Below are positions 35,282 through 47,931 of a stretch of DNA of 64,000 nt, one piece after another. Location of the stretch: positions 738,940 through 802,939 of the forward strand of contig NW_006920424.1 of assembly GCF_000344685.1 (NCBI RefSeq). Direction: 5' to 3'. A program made the position numbers and the translations under genes. Position 1 is the stretch's first letter; each line of letters starts with the position of its first letter. The DNA comes from Gloeophyllum trabeum ATCC 11539. Its lineage: Eukaryota; Basidiomycota; Agaricomycetes; Gloeophyllales; Gloeophyllaceae. The notes beneath the pieces are model-generated. The model had not been told where the DNA came from and did no database searches. It saw nothing but the letters and a program-made list of their open reading frames with translations.

Positions 35282-36546
35282 GGTCGTTGCAATCGTGCTT
35301 GAGCAATGAAAAGCGTAAAAATTTCGTTAATACAACAAATGAAGATCAGAAATATGTGCAATTCGTGAAATCGTAAGAGACAAAGTGTCGTAGAATCAGA
35401 AAGGGTTCGCGAGCGCGTGTCGCGTATTCGTGCTGGATAAATCGTGGGCCGTCGTGAATCGTATATGTGTGGGTTTTCGATTGATTTTCTTGCTGAAGTA
35501 CGTGTCGTGTCTTGAGGAAAGCCGTGTTCTGGCGTTACTGCAATGGCTTGGATCTTCCGGTGCGCTGAAAGGCCTACGCAAAGTCTGCTCCTACGGGTCA
35601 GACACGACGAGCGCTGCATACGTGTAGTCCTACGCACCTTGTGGTTCCGCAAAGGCGCTTGTCCGACGGCAGACCGTGGAGAACGTCTTGTATCGTCGAC
35701 GTCAACAACCTTGGTCTGCTGCCAGTGATCACAGACTGTCTACGCTGCACCGACGCGAAGAACGCGAGAGACGGAGGACGAGCACCGCCGATTCGAACCA
35801 TTATCAACACGAGGCGTTTGGTTCTGTGGGCGCGCTACCCGATAGGGTATAAATGAACAAGACGGAAACAAAATCAGCGACACACAACGCGTAAATAACG
35901 CGTGTCGTCATACGCACAGCCTGCCTTACGTGACCGCGTCGCGTCAAGTTTCTTTGAAGCAAAGTCAAGGCACTTCCAAGTTTCTAGGATACGGACACGG
36001 ATGCTGAGCCCTGAGTACTTGCGAGCCTGTTTTGGTTCTTTTTCGCGTATGGATGACATGCTCAATCTGAAAGACAGTCAGCTGGAAGGCGTCGGTGGTG
36101 GTTGAGGGGGAGGAGGGCAAAGAACGGGATGAGCGGGCCCTGCCCACCTTTATATGCTGCGGGAGAAAAGGAGCTTCTACAGGCGTTTGGACATATGTCC
36201 CAATCTAAAGCCGAAGAGCACGAATGTGGAAGCGAATATACCGATAAAGGTAAAGGCCAGTGTTGTGATTATCAGAGGCTTACAATTTCTAATACTATGG
36301 AATGTCTGACTCTGCATGTACTTACAAGTCCCTCTCCAATGTCCAGCCGCTCACACCTCGGTAGGTTCGGGAAAACTTTAACAGGAAGCGAATAGGACGA
36401 AGAAAGATCCTTATATTGACCTCTAAATCACGCTCCCACATTATACCGCTTACTGAACAGTCTAAGTACTAGAACCAGAACCAATGACCCAGAAAATACG
36501 GATAATTAACGCGATACGAAAAGATACGCGTACGACTACTTAGAGT
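35282..36546. other. Intergenic region, no gene seen
   Basis: Upstream of the large Ser-rich gene, whose promoter should lie here, and downstream of the next minus-strand gene. A GGTATAAA sequence at 35848 is on the plus strand with no gene behind it. Nothing else recognised. Confidence 0.45.
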
Positions 36547-37749
36547 TCACAGCTCCGACAAGCTGTCGAAGAATTCCTCGTCCGAGTCGCTATCTTCCAT
36601 GCCATCCAGATCGAAACTCGCGTCTGCGAGTTTCCCCCGGCGATGCGGAGTAGAGCACGCTACAGGAGAAGAACTTCCTGACTCTAGCGGCGAAGCCAGA
36701 CCAGACAGACTATCCGTAGTATACGCGCGAGGACTGGCCAGCCCCGAGGTCTTCTCTTGCTGCGCTCTCCGACGGGGCCGATACCTAGGGGCACAGTTGA
36801 CGAACGACGGATCGAACTTGAAGACAGGTCGTTCCCCCGTCGGCTGGGCTTCCGCCCTCACATCGGGAACCGTCTTGCTCCTTGTCCTGCCGGCGACATT
36901 TGGTCGTACAGAACCACCACCGTGACTGACCACTCGCTGCTTCATCGCCGCACGCCGCACGGGTGTCGGAGTGCCCGGGTCCTCCAGGCCGAGCTTGCGT
37001 CTCTTCACGGACTTCCGGTTGTGGATGGTAAGCATCGTCCCGTCCTCATCATCCTCCTCCTCCAGAATGTCGAGCATGGGCGATCCCAGCGCCATCGAAA
37101 ACGCGCGGCTTCCCCGTCTGCCCGCGAGCGGGCTCTTCGGACTCGCGAGCTGCCTTCTCCTGCAGCCACTTGGAGGTACGCCAGGAGGCGGTCCCATAGT
37201 CACCGTCCGGCTGCGAATCGCCTTCGGTGCGCCAGGCACCCTCGGCTCGCCCCCGTCGTCCTCCGGCTTGCGCAGCCCCACGAACACCTCGATGTCCCGC
37301 CGGATCTGGGTGTCCGTCCTGCTTGCGGTGGTGTCGATGCCGAGTGCCAGCGGGAGCCGGGAGTTGATAGTCTGCGCGACGGAGCGGAGCTGCTCGCGGT
37401 CCATGCTGTGGAGGTGCGCGTGGCAACAGAAGGGCGGCACTGGGAACGTGGTGATTATGACGCTGCCTGAGATGGGGGAGTCGCTTTCTACTGCGACGCA
37501 GGATTGGACCACCGGCGTAGGGTGGAAGGGGCAGGGCATTAGCATGCTGCTAGGCTTGGCTTTCGTTTTCGCTTTGGATTTCCGGGCCAGAGGTGATGGA
37601 GAGTGTGTGGACGAGCAGGAGAGAGAGCGGGAACGTTTGCCGAGGTTGACTGTAGGCTTGGGCTTGAAACAGTTGAGGAGACGCTTCACTGGCGTAAAAG
37701 GACGTCGTGGGGTGGTGGGCTTCATGACCAGGCGTTCTTCGAGACGCAC
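36547..37749 (-). CDS. Intronless basic/serine-rich protein, unknown (400 aa)
   Basis: A single open frame of 400 residues, start MRLEERLVMKPTTPRRPFTP; the Met at 37725 (MKPTTPRRP) is an equally good start. The N-terminal third is basic, with KRLLNCFKPKP and a Cys/His patch (PPFCCHAHLH, about 109-118). It is followed by MDREQLRSVAQTINSRLPLA and an RRDIEVFVGLRKPEDD segment. Later come LGSPMLDILEEEDDEDG, basic motifs (RKSVKRRKLG, a possible nuclear signal) and an acidic tail, EDSDSDEEFFDSLSEL. No known domain recognised. The long uninterrupted frame and coherent composition support a real gene, probably regulatory and nuclear, but function is unknown. Confidence 0.65.
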   Translation of the reverse strand: MRLEERLVMKPTTPRRPFTPVKRLLNCFKPKPTVNLGKRSRSLSCSSTHSPSPLARKSKAKTKAKPSSMLMPCPFHPTPVVQSCVAVESDSPISGSVIITTFPVPPFCCHAHLHSMDREQLRSVAQTINSRLPLALGIDTTASRTDTQIRRDIEVFVGLRKPEDDGGEPRVPGAPKAIRSRTVTMGPPPGVPPSGCRRRQLASPKSPLAGRRGSRAFSMALGSPMLDILEEEDDEDGTMLTIHNRKSVKRRKLGLEDPGTPTPVRRAAMKQRVVSHGGGSVRPNVAGRTRSKTVPDVRAEAQPTGERPVFKFDPSFVNCAPRYRPRRRAQQEKTSGLASPRAYTTDSLSGLASPLESGSSSPVACSTPHRRGKLADASFDLDGMEDSDSDEEFFDSLSEL

Positions 37750-39358
37750 TACGCAAATACTGGTGAGTGGCGAATTCAGTGCGGATACGTGCAGGTGGAT
37801 AGAGGGCGGGATATCGATTCAGCATTTACGCAGACCGTTGCGGCTGACAGTGAGGTCAGCCACGTCCTATGGCTACTCATTGCACCGGGCCTTTCCGGGA
37901 GTTTGAATTTGGACTGCAGGTTTGCTGACGATGGAATCGCTTTCATCACTGACCTGCTTGTAGTTGAGTCCTTCCGACCAGCGCCAGTAACTTACATGTT
38001 CAACCTGCTTATAACCATAGTGAGAGCCTTGAAGACGTGAGTATACTCACCGGCATGTCGCCCACCATGCTTTTTTTTTTCGGGGGGGGGGGGGGGGGAT
38101 GTTCCCGAATCCGCGCAGTCGGGCAGCGCATAACCTGCTCCTGAGTAAGTACGTGGTCAGAGCGACGCACGGGCAGAGACCTGCTCACCAGTGGGGTGGA
38201 ACTTTGCTTCGTACGACGGCCAACGTTTGATTTCCGTCCACTTCCCACCTGCCAGGTAGCGCAGAGTTCTTACCTGGGTCAACCCCTTGCACCTCTAGAC
38301 TCCACAGCAGAAGATGCGTACGCTCAAATATTATATACTAAGGCTGTCACAATTGTATGCGGTTCGCGGATGCTAAGTGCTGCTGCGAAGCCCTGACTGC
38401 TTGATATACCGATATCTTTGCCTTGCTCTGCCTTCTTGGACGGGGGGCAGTGGACTCTTGGACGTTCCGGATGACAATTGAAGCGGCACGCGGTCGCTTG
38501 TCAATGCTGTATCCATGCTTGTCTGGCTTATGCTGTTCGCTGACGCTAAGTGATGCAGCAACATGCCAGCAACCCTTGCAAAAGCAAGTTGATTTCATAA
38601 CAGTTCAGATACATAGAAGGAACCTATAATGACCTCATTGTGATCTTCTATCGTAGAGTTGACCTCCCCTGCCGTAACATTCCGGAGGTGCAAGCAAGCA
38701 AACCCGCTCCGAGTCCGCGGTCTCCAACTTGAAGGAGACTACACACGTCCGCTGTAAAACACGTCACTAGGCAACAAAACAGCTGTAGAGATTAGCCTGA
38801 ACGATTACGAGGCAAAGACGCTGTGAGAGGTTGGACAGTCAGAAACAGGAGCGACTCCGAGCGAGTCTCAGCCACCGCAGCCAAATAAGGCAATTCATCC
38901 TCCACCCCTGGTAATCGTTCTCAGGTTCCAGGGATTCCTTTGCGTCCTTCAATGCTGTCTCTTACCCCAGCGCTATCAACCTCACACGAGCTCGCAACAT
39001 TCAACGGAATAAGTGGGACGTACTCTGGCAGAGTTCCGAATTCGAGGAAGGCGGGGCGCCGGTCGGGAGGGTGCGGGCGAAGTGCTGGTCATAAGACAGT
39101 ATTGGAGGAGCATGCTACCCCGATATAGCCAGGCTATTCATTCTGAAGGACTCGTGTCACAAATGCGTCCATGATTCTTTCTTGGTCAGGCAGCATATCC
39201 GAATATCCTGTCGTTGATCGTGTAGGCCTTGCCGGTTCCACCCTCTCAGGACCGTCCCTTATATAGGGCAGTTAGCATTCGCGCATACGACAAGCCCTGC
39301 GTTCGTTCAATAGACGACCTGCTCACCTGCTACTCTCGCCGCCCACCGCTTGCTAGAG
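37750..39358. other. Intergenic region with homopolymer tract
   Basis: Divergent spacer between the 400-aa gene and the mitochondrial carrier. It contains a T9 plus C plus long G run (38071-38098), possibly affected by sequencing error. No gene motif seen. Confidence 0.5.
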
Positions 39359-40987
39359 ATGTCGAAACAGATAGAGACAGCGTCGACGAAGCCGATACCG
39401 GAGGCGGGGTCGGTGACGGGTCTCCCGCCACCCAAGAAGCCACCGTATCCATTCTGGCTGGGCGGTGTGTATCCAGTCGAAGGTTGCTTGTTTGCCTTCT
39501 GAACGTTTGTGTGACGATGTATTGCAGGTGTGGCAGCGACGATAGCAGCATCGATCACGCAGTACGTCCAGTGCCATGTCTGCCATCGAGGACAGGTCTT
39601 GATTGGAGATCTGACAGCCCGCTGGATCTGACGAAAGTGCGCTTACAAGCCTCTGGAGATAAGCGCATGATAGAGTCGATCCGAAAGACAGTCAGAACTG
39701 CAGGTATGCTTTCGTTCAATGTCCTGGCGTTATATACGGGCGCTAGCGGGAGTAGACGGCGTTTGATCGGGCGTTTCTGACTGCAAACCACGGTTGCCGT
39801 CCGAAATCTCTGTAATCTCACATTGCTTCCGTCCTTGCAAAGATGTCCACATACTCATCTAATCTCTCCTTGCGTAAGGTGCGCGTGGGCTTTTCGACGG
39901 TATCTCTGGAACATGGATGCGACAAATGAGTTACTCGCTCTGTCGGTTCTGGGCATACGATGAGAGCAAGAAGTTGATCGGTGCAGGTAGGAGTGAAGTC
40001 CGCATCACCCGTTGTCATTATAGCCCTATTCTGTGAATTTTAGGGAAGGACTCGCCTGCATGGAAACTAGCAGCCGCCGGATCAATGGGTACGCACTCTC
40101 ACTTGTCACCGTCAATTCATTCTGACAGCGATGCTACAGCCGGCGGTATCGCGGGACTCGTCGGTAACCCTGGTGAAATCATCATGGTGCGCATGCAGGC
40201 GGACATGGCGAAGCCGCCAGAGAAGAGGCTTAATTACAAGCACTGTTTCGATGGTTTATTCCGCGTGAGTAATTCACGAAAACACAGTCTAGCGAACACC
40301 AAAATAAAACTACGGACCACTGCGACAGATGGTCCGAGAAGAGGGTGTCTCCTCGTTAGCACGAGGGATGGGCCCGAACGTATTCAGGGCTATCCTCATG
40401 AACGCGAGTCAACTTGCGTCGTAAGTCCCCCAACATTCCTGTCCTTGGGAGATCTTACGAACTTGGCTGTAGATATGACTTCTTCAAGGCTGAACTGCTG
40501 AAGACTGGGTATTTTGATGACAATATCTATTGTCACTTCACGGCTAGTTTCGGTGCTGTGCGTGATATCGTTCATTGTGCTCTGTGAATTTCCTAAGCCG
40601 GACTCTTCAGGGCACTGTGGCTACTACAGTCTGTTCACCCGCTGACGTATTGAAGGTCTGTCATTACTCTTAGGACGAGAGAAGGGAGCAACTGACGCCA
40701 TACGCAGAGCCGCATCATGAATGCTTCTGGACCGGGTTCATCAGTAAGCATCACCTTCCCACGAGCTTGTTCCACTCTGACCATTCGCCTGTCCACGTCC
40801 GTAGTCGACAATGGCCGCCATACGAACCGCAATCGCGACCGAGGGCCCGATGTTCATGTTCAAAGGCTGGGTGCCCGCTTGGACGAGGCTGCAGCCCACG
40901 ACCATCCTCATCTTCCTGACGCTCGAGCAGCTGAAGAACTTGGTGGACTTCACCAGGAAGCTGAGGGGCGTCCCCGGGTATGACTAG
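39359..40987 (+). CDS. DIC1: Mitochondrial dicarboxylate-type carrier (SLC25 family)
   Basis: Eleven exons give 314 residues: 39359-39464, 39528-39561, 39618-39703, 39879-39986, 40044-40088, 40140-40264, 40329-40420, 40473-40557, 40611-40655, 40708-40743, 40805-40987. Three SLC25 repeats are visible. Their signatures are HPLDLTKVRLQ (repeat 1), GNPGEIIMVRMQADMAKPPE (repeat 2) and CSPADVLKSRIMN (repeat 3). The contact-residue context MRQMSYSLCRFWAYD and the C-terminal FKGWVPAWTRLQPTTILIF resemble fungal dicarboxylate carriers, which swap malate or succinate for phosphate across the inner mitochondrial membrane. The intron before exon 4 (175 bp) is longer than the others. Start MSKQIETAS lies directly after an in-frame stop. 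Substrate specificity is inferred from similarity only. Confidence 0.9.
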
Positions 40988-41197
40988 TTACTGAACTGGC
41001 TTCCGGAAGATACCCACCCTCACTCCTTAAACCCCCACCCCAATTGGAATTACGCTTCTTCATCCGGGACGAAATGCTTTGTATTACTAGATGTGTATTC
41101 TTGTATGGGCGTATCCCTCTGCTCTCGACGCGTGTGGTAATGTAGTATATGATCCGTGTAACCTTCTGGCGCCCGGGTCATCGAAAGGCAGGAGAAG

Positions 41198-41711
41198 TTA
41201 TTGATGATAGGTTGTGTATTCTGACAAGGTGAAGGTCCAGGGCTGTCCATTGCATGTGCGCAGGAGGCTGTGGATATACATGTACGAGATCCAGCGGTAA
41301 TTCTTGCGATTGTCAACTTCGACTGCGGCTTCAATTTTTTCGGGATTGTAAGGGAAGTTAGAGGGTCCGTCGCTATAGCTGCGAACAAACTCCCATGAGA
41401 TCCCTTTTTTCGGGGAACGTAAGGCAAGAGCGGGGGAATGCCCAGGAGGGCAACGTTGCTTGTCAATTCGGTAAGTAGGATGGGACATTACCACGACGGA
41501 TGCCTATACGCACCACGTCACAGACACGGAACTGACTATCGGCGAGTGCTAGAACAAGAAGGGTTGCGCTCAGGTTCGAATTGTGGACCTCGTAGATGGA
41601 ACTTGTGTCGCCACTAAGGATGCTGTACCCAGGACCGGGAGACCAGGATTCAGAATACAGCATCTCCGGTATCTTTCTGTGTTGGAGAATGGACCAAGTG
41701 CCCTTCCCCAT
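41198..41711 (-). CDS. Small protein of unknown function, two exons
   Basis: Exon 1 starts MGKGTWSILQHRKIPE at 41711 and runs to the RIGIRR segment near 41500. A donor GTAATG and an acceptor after an A-rich AAAAAAG join it to GISWEFVRSYSDGPSNFPYN. The frame ends at TAA (41198). The product is about 147 residues, soluble, without signal peptide or recognised domain. The ATG is preceded by an in-frame TGA 12 bases upstream. An additional upstream exon (for example around MTAVRSNASW, near 41835) is possible. It is convergent with the dicarboxylate carrier (210 bp) and divergent from the flippase gene. Confidence 0.4.
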
Positions 41712-42530
41712 GGTATACAGACATCAGATGGATATTGCTATTATCACATCCTGCTATTCATACATATCACCGTGTTCTTGATGATCTGGTGGCCAGGACA
41801 ACGTTCCCCACGAGGCATTGCTCCTCACAGCAGTCATGAAGGAGGCTGACTGAGCGGAGCAATGTCTCGTAGGCTCTTTCAGAGAGTCAGGCATACATAC
41901 GTGGTCTTTGCGATATCGCTCGTGAGGCTGGGATGAGCCTCAGTCACTCTATGTGATCAAGATCGCTCAGAAAATGTATCATACGCGTCAAATGCGGCAG
42001 CGGAAATACCGTGGCCCTCCTGAATGGATTATATCCCGGAACAGGAGAATAGGCCGTCAGCAGCGCCGAGCGGGAGTCGCTCGGAAGTTACTTCGCCGAC
42101 AACACCGGTTATGCCGAGTTCATGACAGTGCAGTTGAATCTGCAGTAGAATCGCGAGGAAGTGATAACTGTGTATTTTCTGGAAATGTTGGTCTGGTCGA
42201 GCAGGGGGCAATAGAGGAGCAGTGAATATCTGACTCTCTCAGCAGCCACAAATGCATCAGAAGGTCCCGAACACATGCCATTTGCGACCGCGACCACCTT
42301 TGAAGGGACCCTCATCACTCCGGAGGTAAACTTACGTAAGCAGCGGCGCAACAAAGCCGGGGTCTTGCCCCTTCCTTGCCGCCACAAGCCAAGTGCAGGC
42401 CGTGCAGGTGTGCTCGGCGTCGCAGCGCCCAGCGGAATACGCTCGTTTCCTCTTGTTCCTCCTGGTTGCACAGTGCTGGCCCACGGTCCCAGGATATCTC
42501 TGATTTCAGGCCTTACCTGCACCGACCGTG
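41712..42530. other. Upstream region of the flippase gene
   Basis: Spacer between the small minus-strand gene and the Dnf-type ATPase. Frames of up to 137 codons on the minus strand lack motifs. It probably holds both promoters. Confidence 0.4.
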
Positions 42531-45500
42531 ATGTCGTTCGCCAAGCGACGACAGCCAGATGGAAATGATACCGACGAGGAGAACGATGCCCAAATTGACC
42601 CAGAGCTGCGTCTGCGGACTGTGCGCACGGCTGCCTCTACCATTGCTGAGTCTATCCGCGCGGAGAGTCGGGCGCAGAAGAGAAAGTCGGTGAGGACGAA
42701 GAGGTCGCGGTTCTTCCGCAAGGGCAGCTCGGAGAAGAAGAGACCGACTACAGCGTCCTCGGAGGCGGGTGCCGCATCTCATGAGGTTCCTGGAGAGAGG
42801 AGGAATGTGTACGTCAACCACCCGCTGTCTGCTATGGAGGTCGATCAGTATGGGGAACCCGTCAAGACGTATGTGCGGAATAAAGTCCGGACAAGCAGTA
42901 CGTTGCCATGTCCGTCATGTGGGTGTTCTGTCCTGACGTGCTACAGAATATACCATCATTACATTCGTTCCTAAGAACCTCTACGAGCAGTTTCGAAGGT
43001 CAGTAGTCTTGATACGGCGCTCGAACCCTTACCTCATCACTGCTGCAGGGTTGCTAATCTGTACTTTCTGGCATTGGTCGTGGTTCAAGGTATGTACGTG
43101 GGTTGTAATCTGTATGTGCCTCTGACAAGGTCCAGTCTTTCCGATCTTCGGCGCTGCAAGTCCGCAAGTGTCCATGCTACCGCTCGTTTTCATCATCACT
43201 GTGACAGCGATAAAGGACGGCATCGAGGACTACCGTCGTGCATCCCTTGATGATGAAGTAAACAACTCTGCCGCTACCAAACTGGAAAACTGGCGGAACG
43301 TGAACCAGCCAACCGATCCCCGATCATGGTTCGAGAAGCTGCTGGGACTGAATCCTCCAGGTGCTGTGACGAAGGGTGTGCGCAAGCTGCGCGATAGGGA
43401 AGCGAGCGCTGGGCGCATTCTGCTCAGCAAGGCCGGCGACGGTGACGACCGTAATAGCATCGCCACTACCCGGGATGGTGTGAACGATAGCCGGGTATCT
43501 CTCGGGCTGCGTGGCGCAGGCGGTCGGCGTCTGGAGGACATCCAGAGCGTGGACTCGCATAGCTATCCTCCGGCTTCTTCTGCAGACCCATCAAAGGCCA
43601 CGCTCGTCAACACCTCGCAGCAGTTGGCAAAGGAGATGGGTATGCGGTCAGATTCTATAAGCTTGTACCAGCAGTCCCGAAGCTCCGGGGTGGTTGACTA
43701 CAGCAAACGTCCCCTAGGCTCGTCGCGGTGGGAGCGGACGCTCTGGAAGAAGCTTGAAGTCGGCGACATTGTCCTCCTGCGGGACAACGAGCAAGTGCCT
43801 GCCGACCTTGTCGTGTTGTCTACCTCTGACGCCGACGGCATGTGCTATCTCGAGACCAAGAATCTCGACGGCGAGACCAACCTGAAACCCCGTAAAGCCG
43901 TCCAAGCCACGTCTTCTATCACTTCCGAGGAAGATATCGAGCGGTCATCCTTTATCCTCGACTCAGAGCCTCCGCACCAGAACCTTTACCTATATCACGG
44001 TATCTTAAAGTACAAGGATCCTAGTAACGGTGAGCAGAAGCAGGAGTCTGTCACGATTAATGAGTTTCTCCTCCGTGGTTGCACACTTCGTAACACCACC
44101 TGGGTCATCGGCTTGGTCGTCTTCACGGGCGCAGACACGAAGATCATGCTCAATGGCGGTGAGACGCCATCGAAGCGCTCGAAGATCGAGAAAGAGACGA
44201 ACTTCAATGTCATTATGAACTTCGTCGTGCTCATTGTGATGTGTGCCGTCACAGCCGTCGTCAGCGGTTTAATGGATTCGCAGGCAGGGACAAGTGCGGA
44301 TGTCTTCGAGGTCGGAGCTGATCCCACCAGCTCATATGTCCTGAACGCGCTGGTGACGTTTGTGTAAGTCTTTGAAGCTTGTTCAGATTATGTGAAGCTG
44401 ATATAGTCGTCCCAGGTCTTGCCTGATTGCATTCCAAAACATCGTGCCCATCTCGCTGTACATCTCAATCGAGATTGTCAAGACCATCCAGGCGTTCTTC
44501 ATCTCTCAAGACATAGACATGTACTACAAGCCTTTCGATACCGCCTGCGTACCGAAGACTTGGAATATCTCCGATGACCTTGGGCAGATCGAGTATATCT
44601 TCTCTGACAAGACAGGCACGCTCACGCAGAACGTCATGGAGTTTCAGAAATGCTCCATCTATGGCGTGGCGTACGGCGAGGGTGTCACAGAAGCGCAGCG
44701 CGGTGCAGCGAAGAGGCAGGGGGCCGAGGACATTGATCCGGAAGAACTTCAGCAGAATCTGGTCGTGATGAAGGACCGGATGGTGGAGATGCTGCAGCGG
44801 GCTTTCAAGAACCGGTACGGAAGGGTGGACAAGTTGACTCTCATCTCTCCCCATCTTGCGCAGGACATGACGGATAGATCGGGCGAACAGAGACAGCGCA
44901 TCATCGCATTCTTCCGTGCTTTGGCAATCTGTCACAGCGTCCTGGCTGATCGTCCCGAGCCTAACTCGAACCCTTTCCTCACAGAGTACAAGGCTGAATC
45001 TCCTGACGAAGCAGCACTTGTTGCTGCCGCTCGCGATGTCGGCTTCCCCTTCGTTTCTAGAGCGAAGGATTCCATCGACATTGAGGTTATGGGTCAGGCT
45101 GAACGTCACATCCCTCTCAAGACCATTGAGTTTAATAGTACAAGGAAGCGGATGAGCGTTATCGTTCGGAATCCTGAAGGCAGAATTGTCCTATACTGCA
45201 AAGGGGCCGACAGCGTCATCTACGAGCGGCTAGACAAAGATCACGACCCTTGGCTGAAAGAGCAGACTCAAAAGGACATGGAGGCTTTCGCAAACGGCGG
45301 TCTACGAACGCTGTGTATAGCGTACCGGTACCTCACGGAAGATGAATATCTGCAGTGGTCGCGCACGTATGACGCTGCTTCTCAGGCTATTAAGGATCGT
45401 GATGAGGAGATGGACAAGGCCAGTGAGCTGATCGAGCATTCTTTAACAATCCTGGGAGCGACTGCGCTGGAAGACAAACTACAAGAAGGGGTGCCGGAAG

Positions 45501-47931
45501 CGATCGAAACACTTCATCGTGCTGGCATTAAGTTATGGATTCTTACAGGTGATAAAGTTCAGACGGCCATCGAGATTGGTAGGTCCTGCTATGATGTTCA
45601 AGTGTCGCATATTCAAACATATTGCCCATACAGGATTCAGTTGTAATCTGCTCAAGAACGACATGGAAATCATGATTTTATCTGCTGACTCTGCTGATTC
45701 GGCTCGCTTGCAAATTGAAGCGGGGCTGAACAAGATCGCTTCCATCCTTGGTCCTCCTTCTTGGAACCCTCAGAAGCGAGGTTTCATCCAGGGAACGACC
45801 AAAGCCTCATTTGCCGTTGTCATAGATGGTGATACTTTACGTTTCGCCCTCGATCCGGCTTTGAAGCCTCTGTTCCTGAATCTGGGGACCCAATGCGAAA
45901 CGGTCGTATGCTGCCGTGTATCACCAGCTCAGAAGGCTCTGACTGTCAAGCTGGTGAGTTCAGTACCTTCAGCGGGTGCTGAAGGACATGTTAACCATTA
46001 CCATAGGTCAAAGAGGGTCGAAATGCCATGACGCTTTCCATCGGGGATGGTGCAAATGATGTCGCCATGATTCAAGAAGCTAACATTGGATGTGGCCTGT
46101 TCGGGCTGGAAGGCTCACAGGCTGCCATGTCTGCCGACTACGCCTTTGGGCAGTTCCGATTCCTTACCAAGCTTCTTCTTGTTCATGGAAGGTGGTCGTA
46201 TCAGAGGATTGCTGATATGCATAGCAATTTCTTTTACAAGGTGCGTCTTGCAACGCTTTTCACGATATCATCCCACTCACTCTCGCTATAGAACGTGATT
46301 TGGACATTCGCCATGTTCTGGTACCTTCCTTGGAATAGGTTCGTACAAGTGGTGATCTATGACGTTCAATCCTTACATTCCTTCTACAGTTTCGACGCGA
46401 CTTATCTGTATCAGTACACCTTTATCATCCTATACAACCTTGCCTTCACGTCCCTGCCTGTCATCGTTATGGGAGGTACGCTATTCATTTCTTCGGCAGG
46501 CCGAAGTGAAACTTACGATTGTCATAGCATTCGACCAGGATATCAATGCTAAGGCCGCTCTTGCGTTCCCCCAATTATACGTGAGAGGCATACGAGGCTT
46601 GGAGTATACCCGCACGAAGTTCTGGCTTTACATGCTAGACGGACTTTATCAATCTGCGGTGGTGTATTTCATACCGTTTTGCGTGTGGTACTTTGGTTCT
46701 CCAGTGTCATGGAACGGGAAGGGAATCGACTCCCTGGCAGACTTTGGGACAACGGTCTCTGTAGCGGCTATCTTCGCCGCTAATACTTACGTGGGGATCA
46801 ACACGAACTAGTATGTGCTGCTCGTTCATCATGAACAGCGATTTGGACTAATAGTGAGGAACAGCTGGACAGTGATTACCTGGATCGTGAACATCGGGTC
46901 CTCTCTGGCCATGATGGCATGGATCATCATATACTCCTTCTTCGACAGTCCTGATTTCAACGACGAGGTGGTTGTGCTGTTCGGTAACATCGTGTTCTGG
47001 GCGTCGGTAGTAGTGGCTGTGGTTGTTGCACTAGGTAAGTGTCGGTGTAATCATCGGTGTAGAATTTGACCTGACAGGTGTTAATCCAGCCCCTCGGTTC
47101 CTGGTGAAGTTCATAGCCACGACATATTGGCCGTTGGATAAGGACATTGTCCGCGAGATGTGGGTGAAAGGGGACCTCAAGGAACGACTGGGTATCAAGC
47201 ACCATCGCGACTTGAAGAAGAGCGAACTGGAAGCTACGCCCATGTTCCTCAAGCCACACAGCCGCTCAGAGTCCGAGTTCTCCGCAATCAACCAAGACTA
47301 CGAGCCGGCTTTGACAAGAAGCCCCGGCGACCGAGGCATCTCTGCACCGAGAACGGCTGGCTATATCGACACGCCCCCCTTGACAACTCAGGATTCGCCA
47401 GCGCCACAGTATGCGGACTTGGAGCAACAGATGCAGTATGAGGCTCCTCAACCTCGATTTAGAGATCAAGAGTACCTGCAGACGCCACCGTCTTCGGGTA
47501 GTTGGGGTCGAGGATCACCCGCGTCATGGCGAGCATCCTATTATTCCGCCTCAGATATCCCTGCTCCCTCACCACTCCCTTCACCGAAGTATGGATATCT
47601 TTCCAACACCACCAGCCCATTGCCACAGTCCTCTTTCTCACCCACTTCTTTTGGAGCCTCCGGACGATCAGGCCCGAGTACACCGTCACATCAAACTTTG
47701 CAAGTGCCTAACTCTCCTGGTTACGGCACCCCGAGCGCTGAGTCGTTTGAGATGCGGGTTAGAAGTCCCCCAGCAGATGATGGGCGACTCCAACCATATC
47801 CAGCAGGCCATGAGGATCCATCACGGGGCCTCAGCGAAGCCTCATACGCCACTGCCCCCGAGGAGTTCGCGGATGATGGGCACGACCGACGAGCCAGTGC
47901 GTATTCGTACAGCGGTCCACGAGCATTGTAA
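42531..47931 (+). CDS. DNF1: Dnf-type phospholipid-translocating P4-ATPase (flippase)
   Basis: Moves phospholipids from the outer to the inner leaflet at the plasma membrane and endosomes. Eleven exons give 1627 residues: 42531-42897, 42947-42998, 43049-43089, 43136-44363, 44416-45578, 45634-45953, 46007-46240, 46292-46475, 46528-46810, 46865-47034, 47090-47931. P4 motifs in order: LDGETN in the actuator domain (about 397), DKTGTLT with the phosphorylated Asp (about 626), [11 protein letters not shown] in the nucleotide domain, TGDKVQTA, and [16 protein letters not shown] (about 1069). The C-terminal [19 protein letters not shown] is typical of the Dnf1/2 branch rather than Drs2. A long charged insertion (about residues 190-330) lies between the second membrane span and the actuator domain. 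The cytosolic tail of about 200 residues is Ser/Pro-rich. Flippases of this kind need a Cdc50/Lem3 partner, which is not in the window. Confidence 0.94.

Noticed and set aside
35780..35870. Possible tRNA around GATTCGAACC
   Set aside because: B-box-like sequence on the minus strand, but no complementary acceptor stem or acceptable A box at the right distance.
36757..37906. Long plus-strand frames opposite the 400-aa gene
   Set aside because: Antisense shadows. The minus-strand frame is longer, uninterrupted and has coherent composition.
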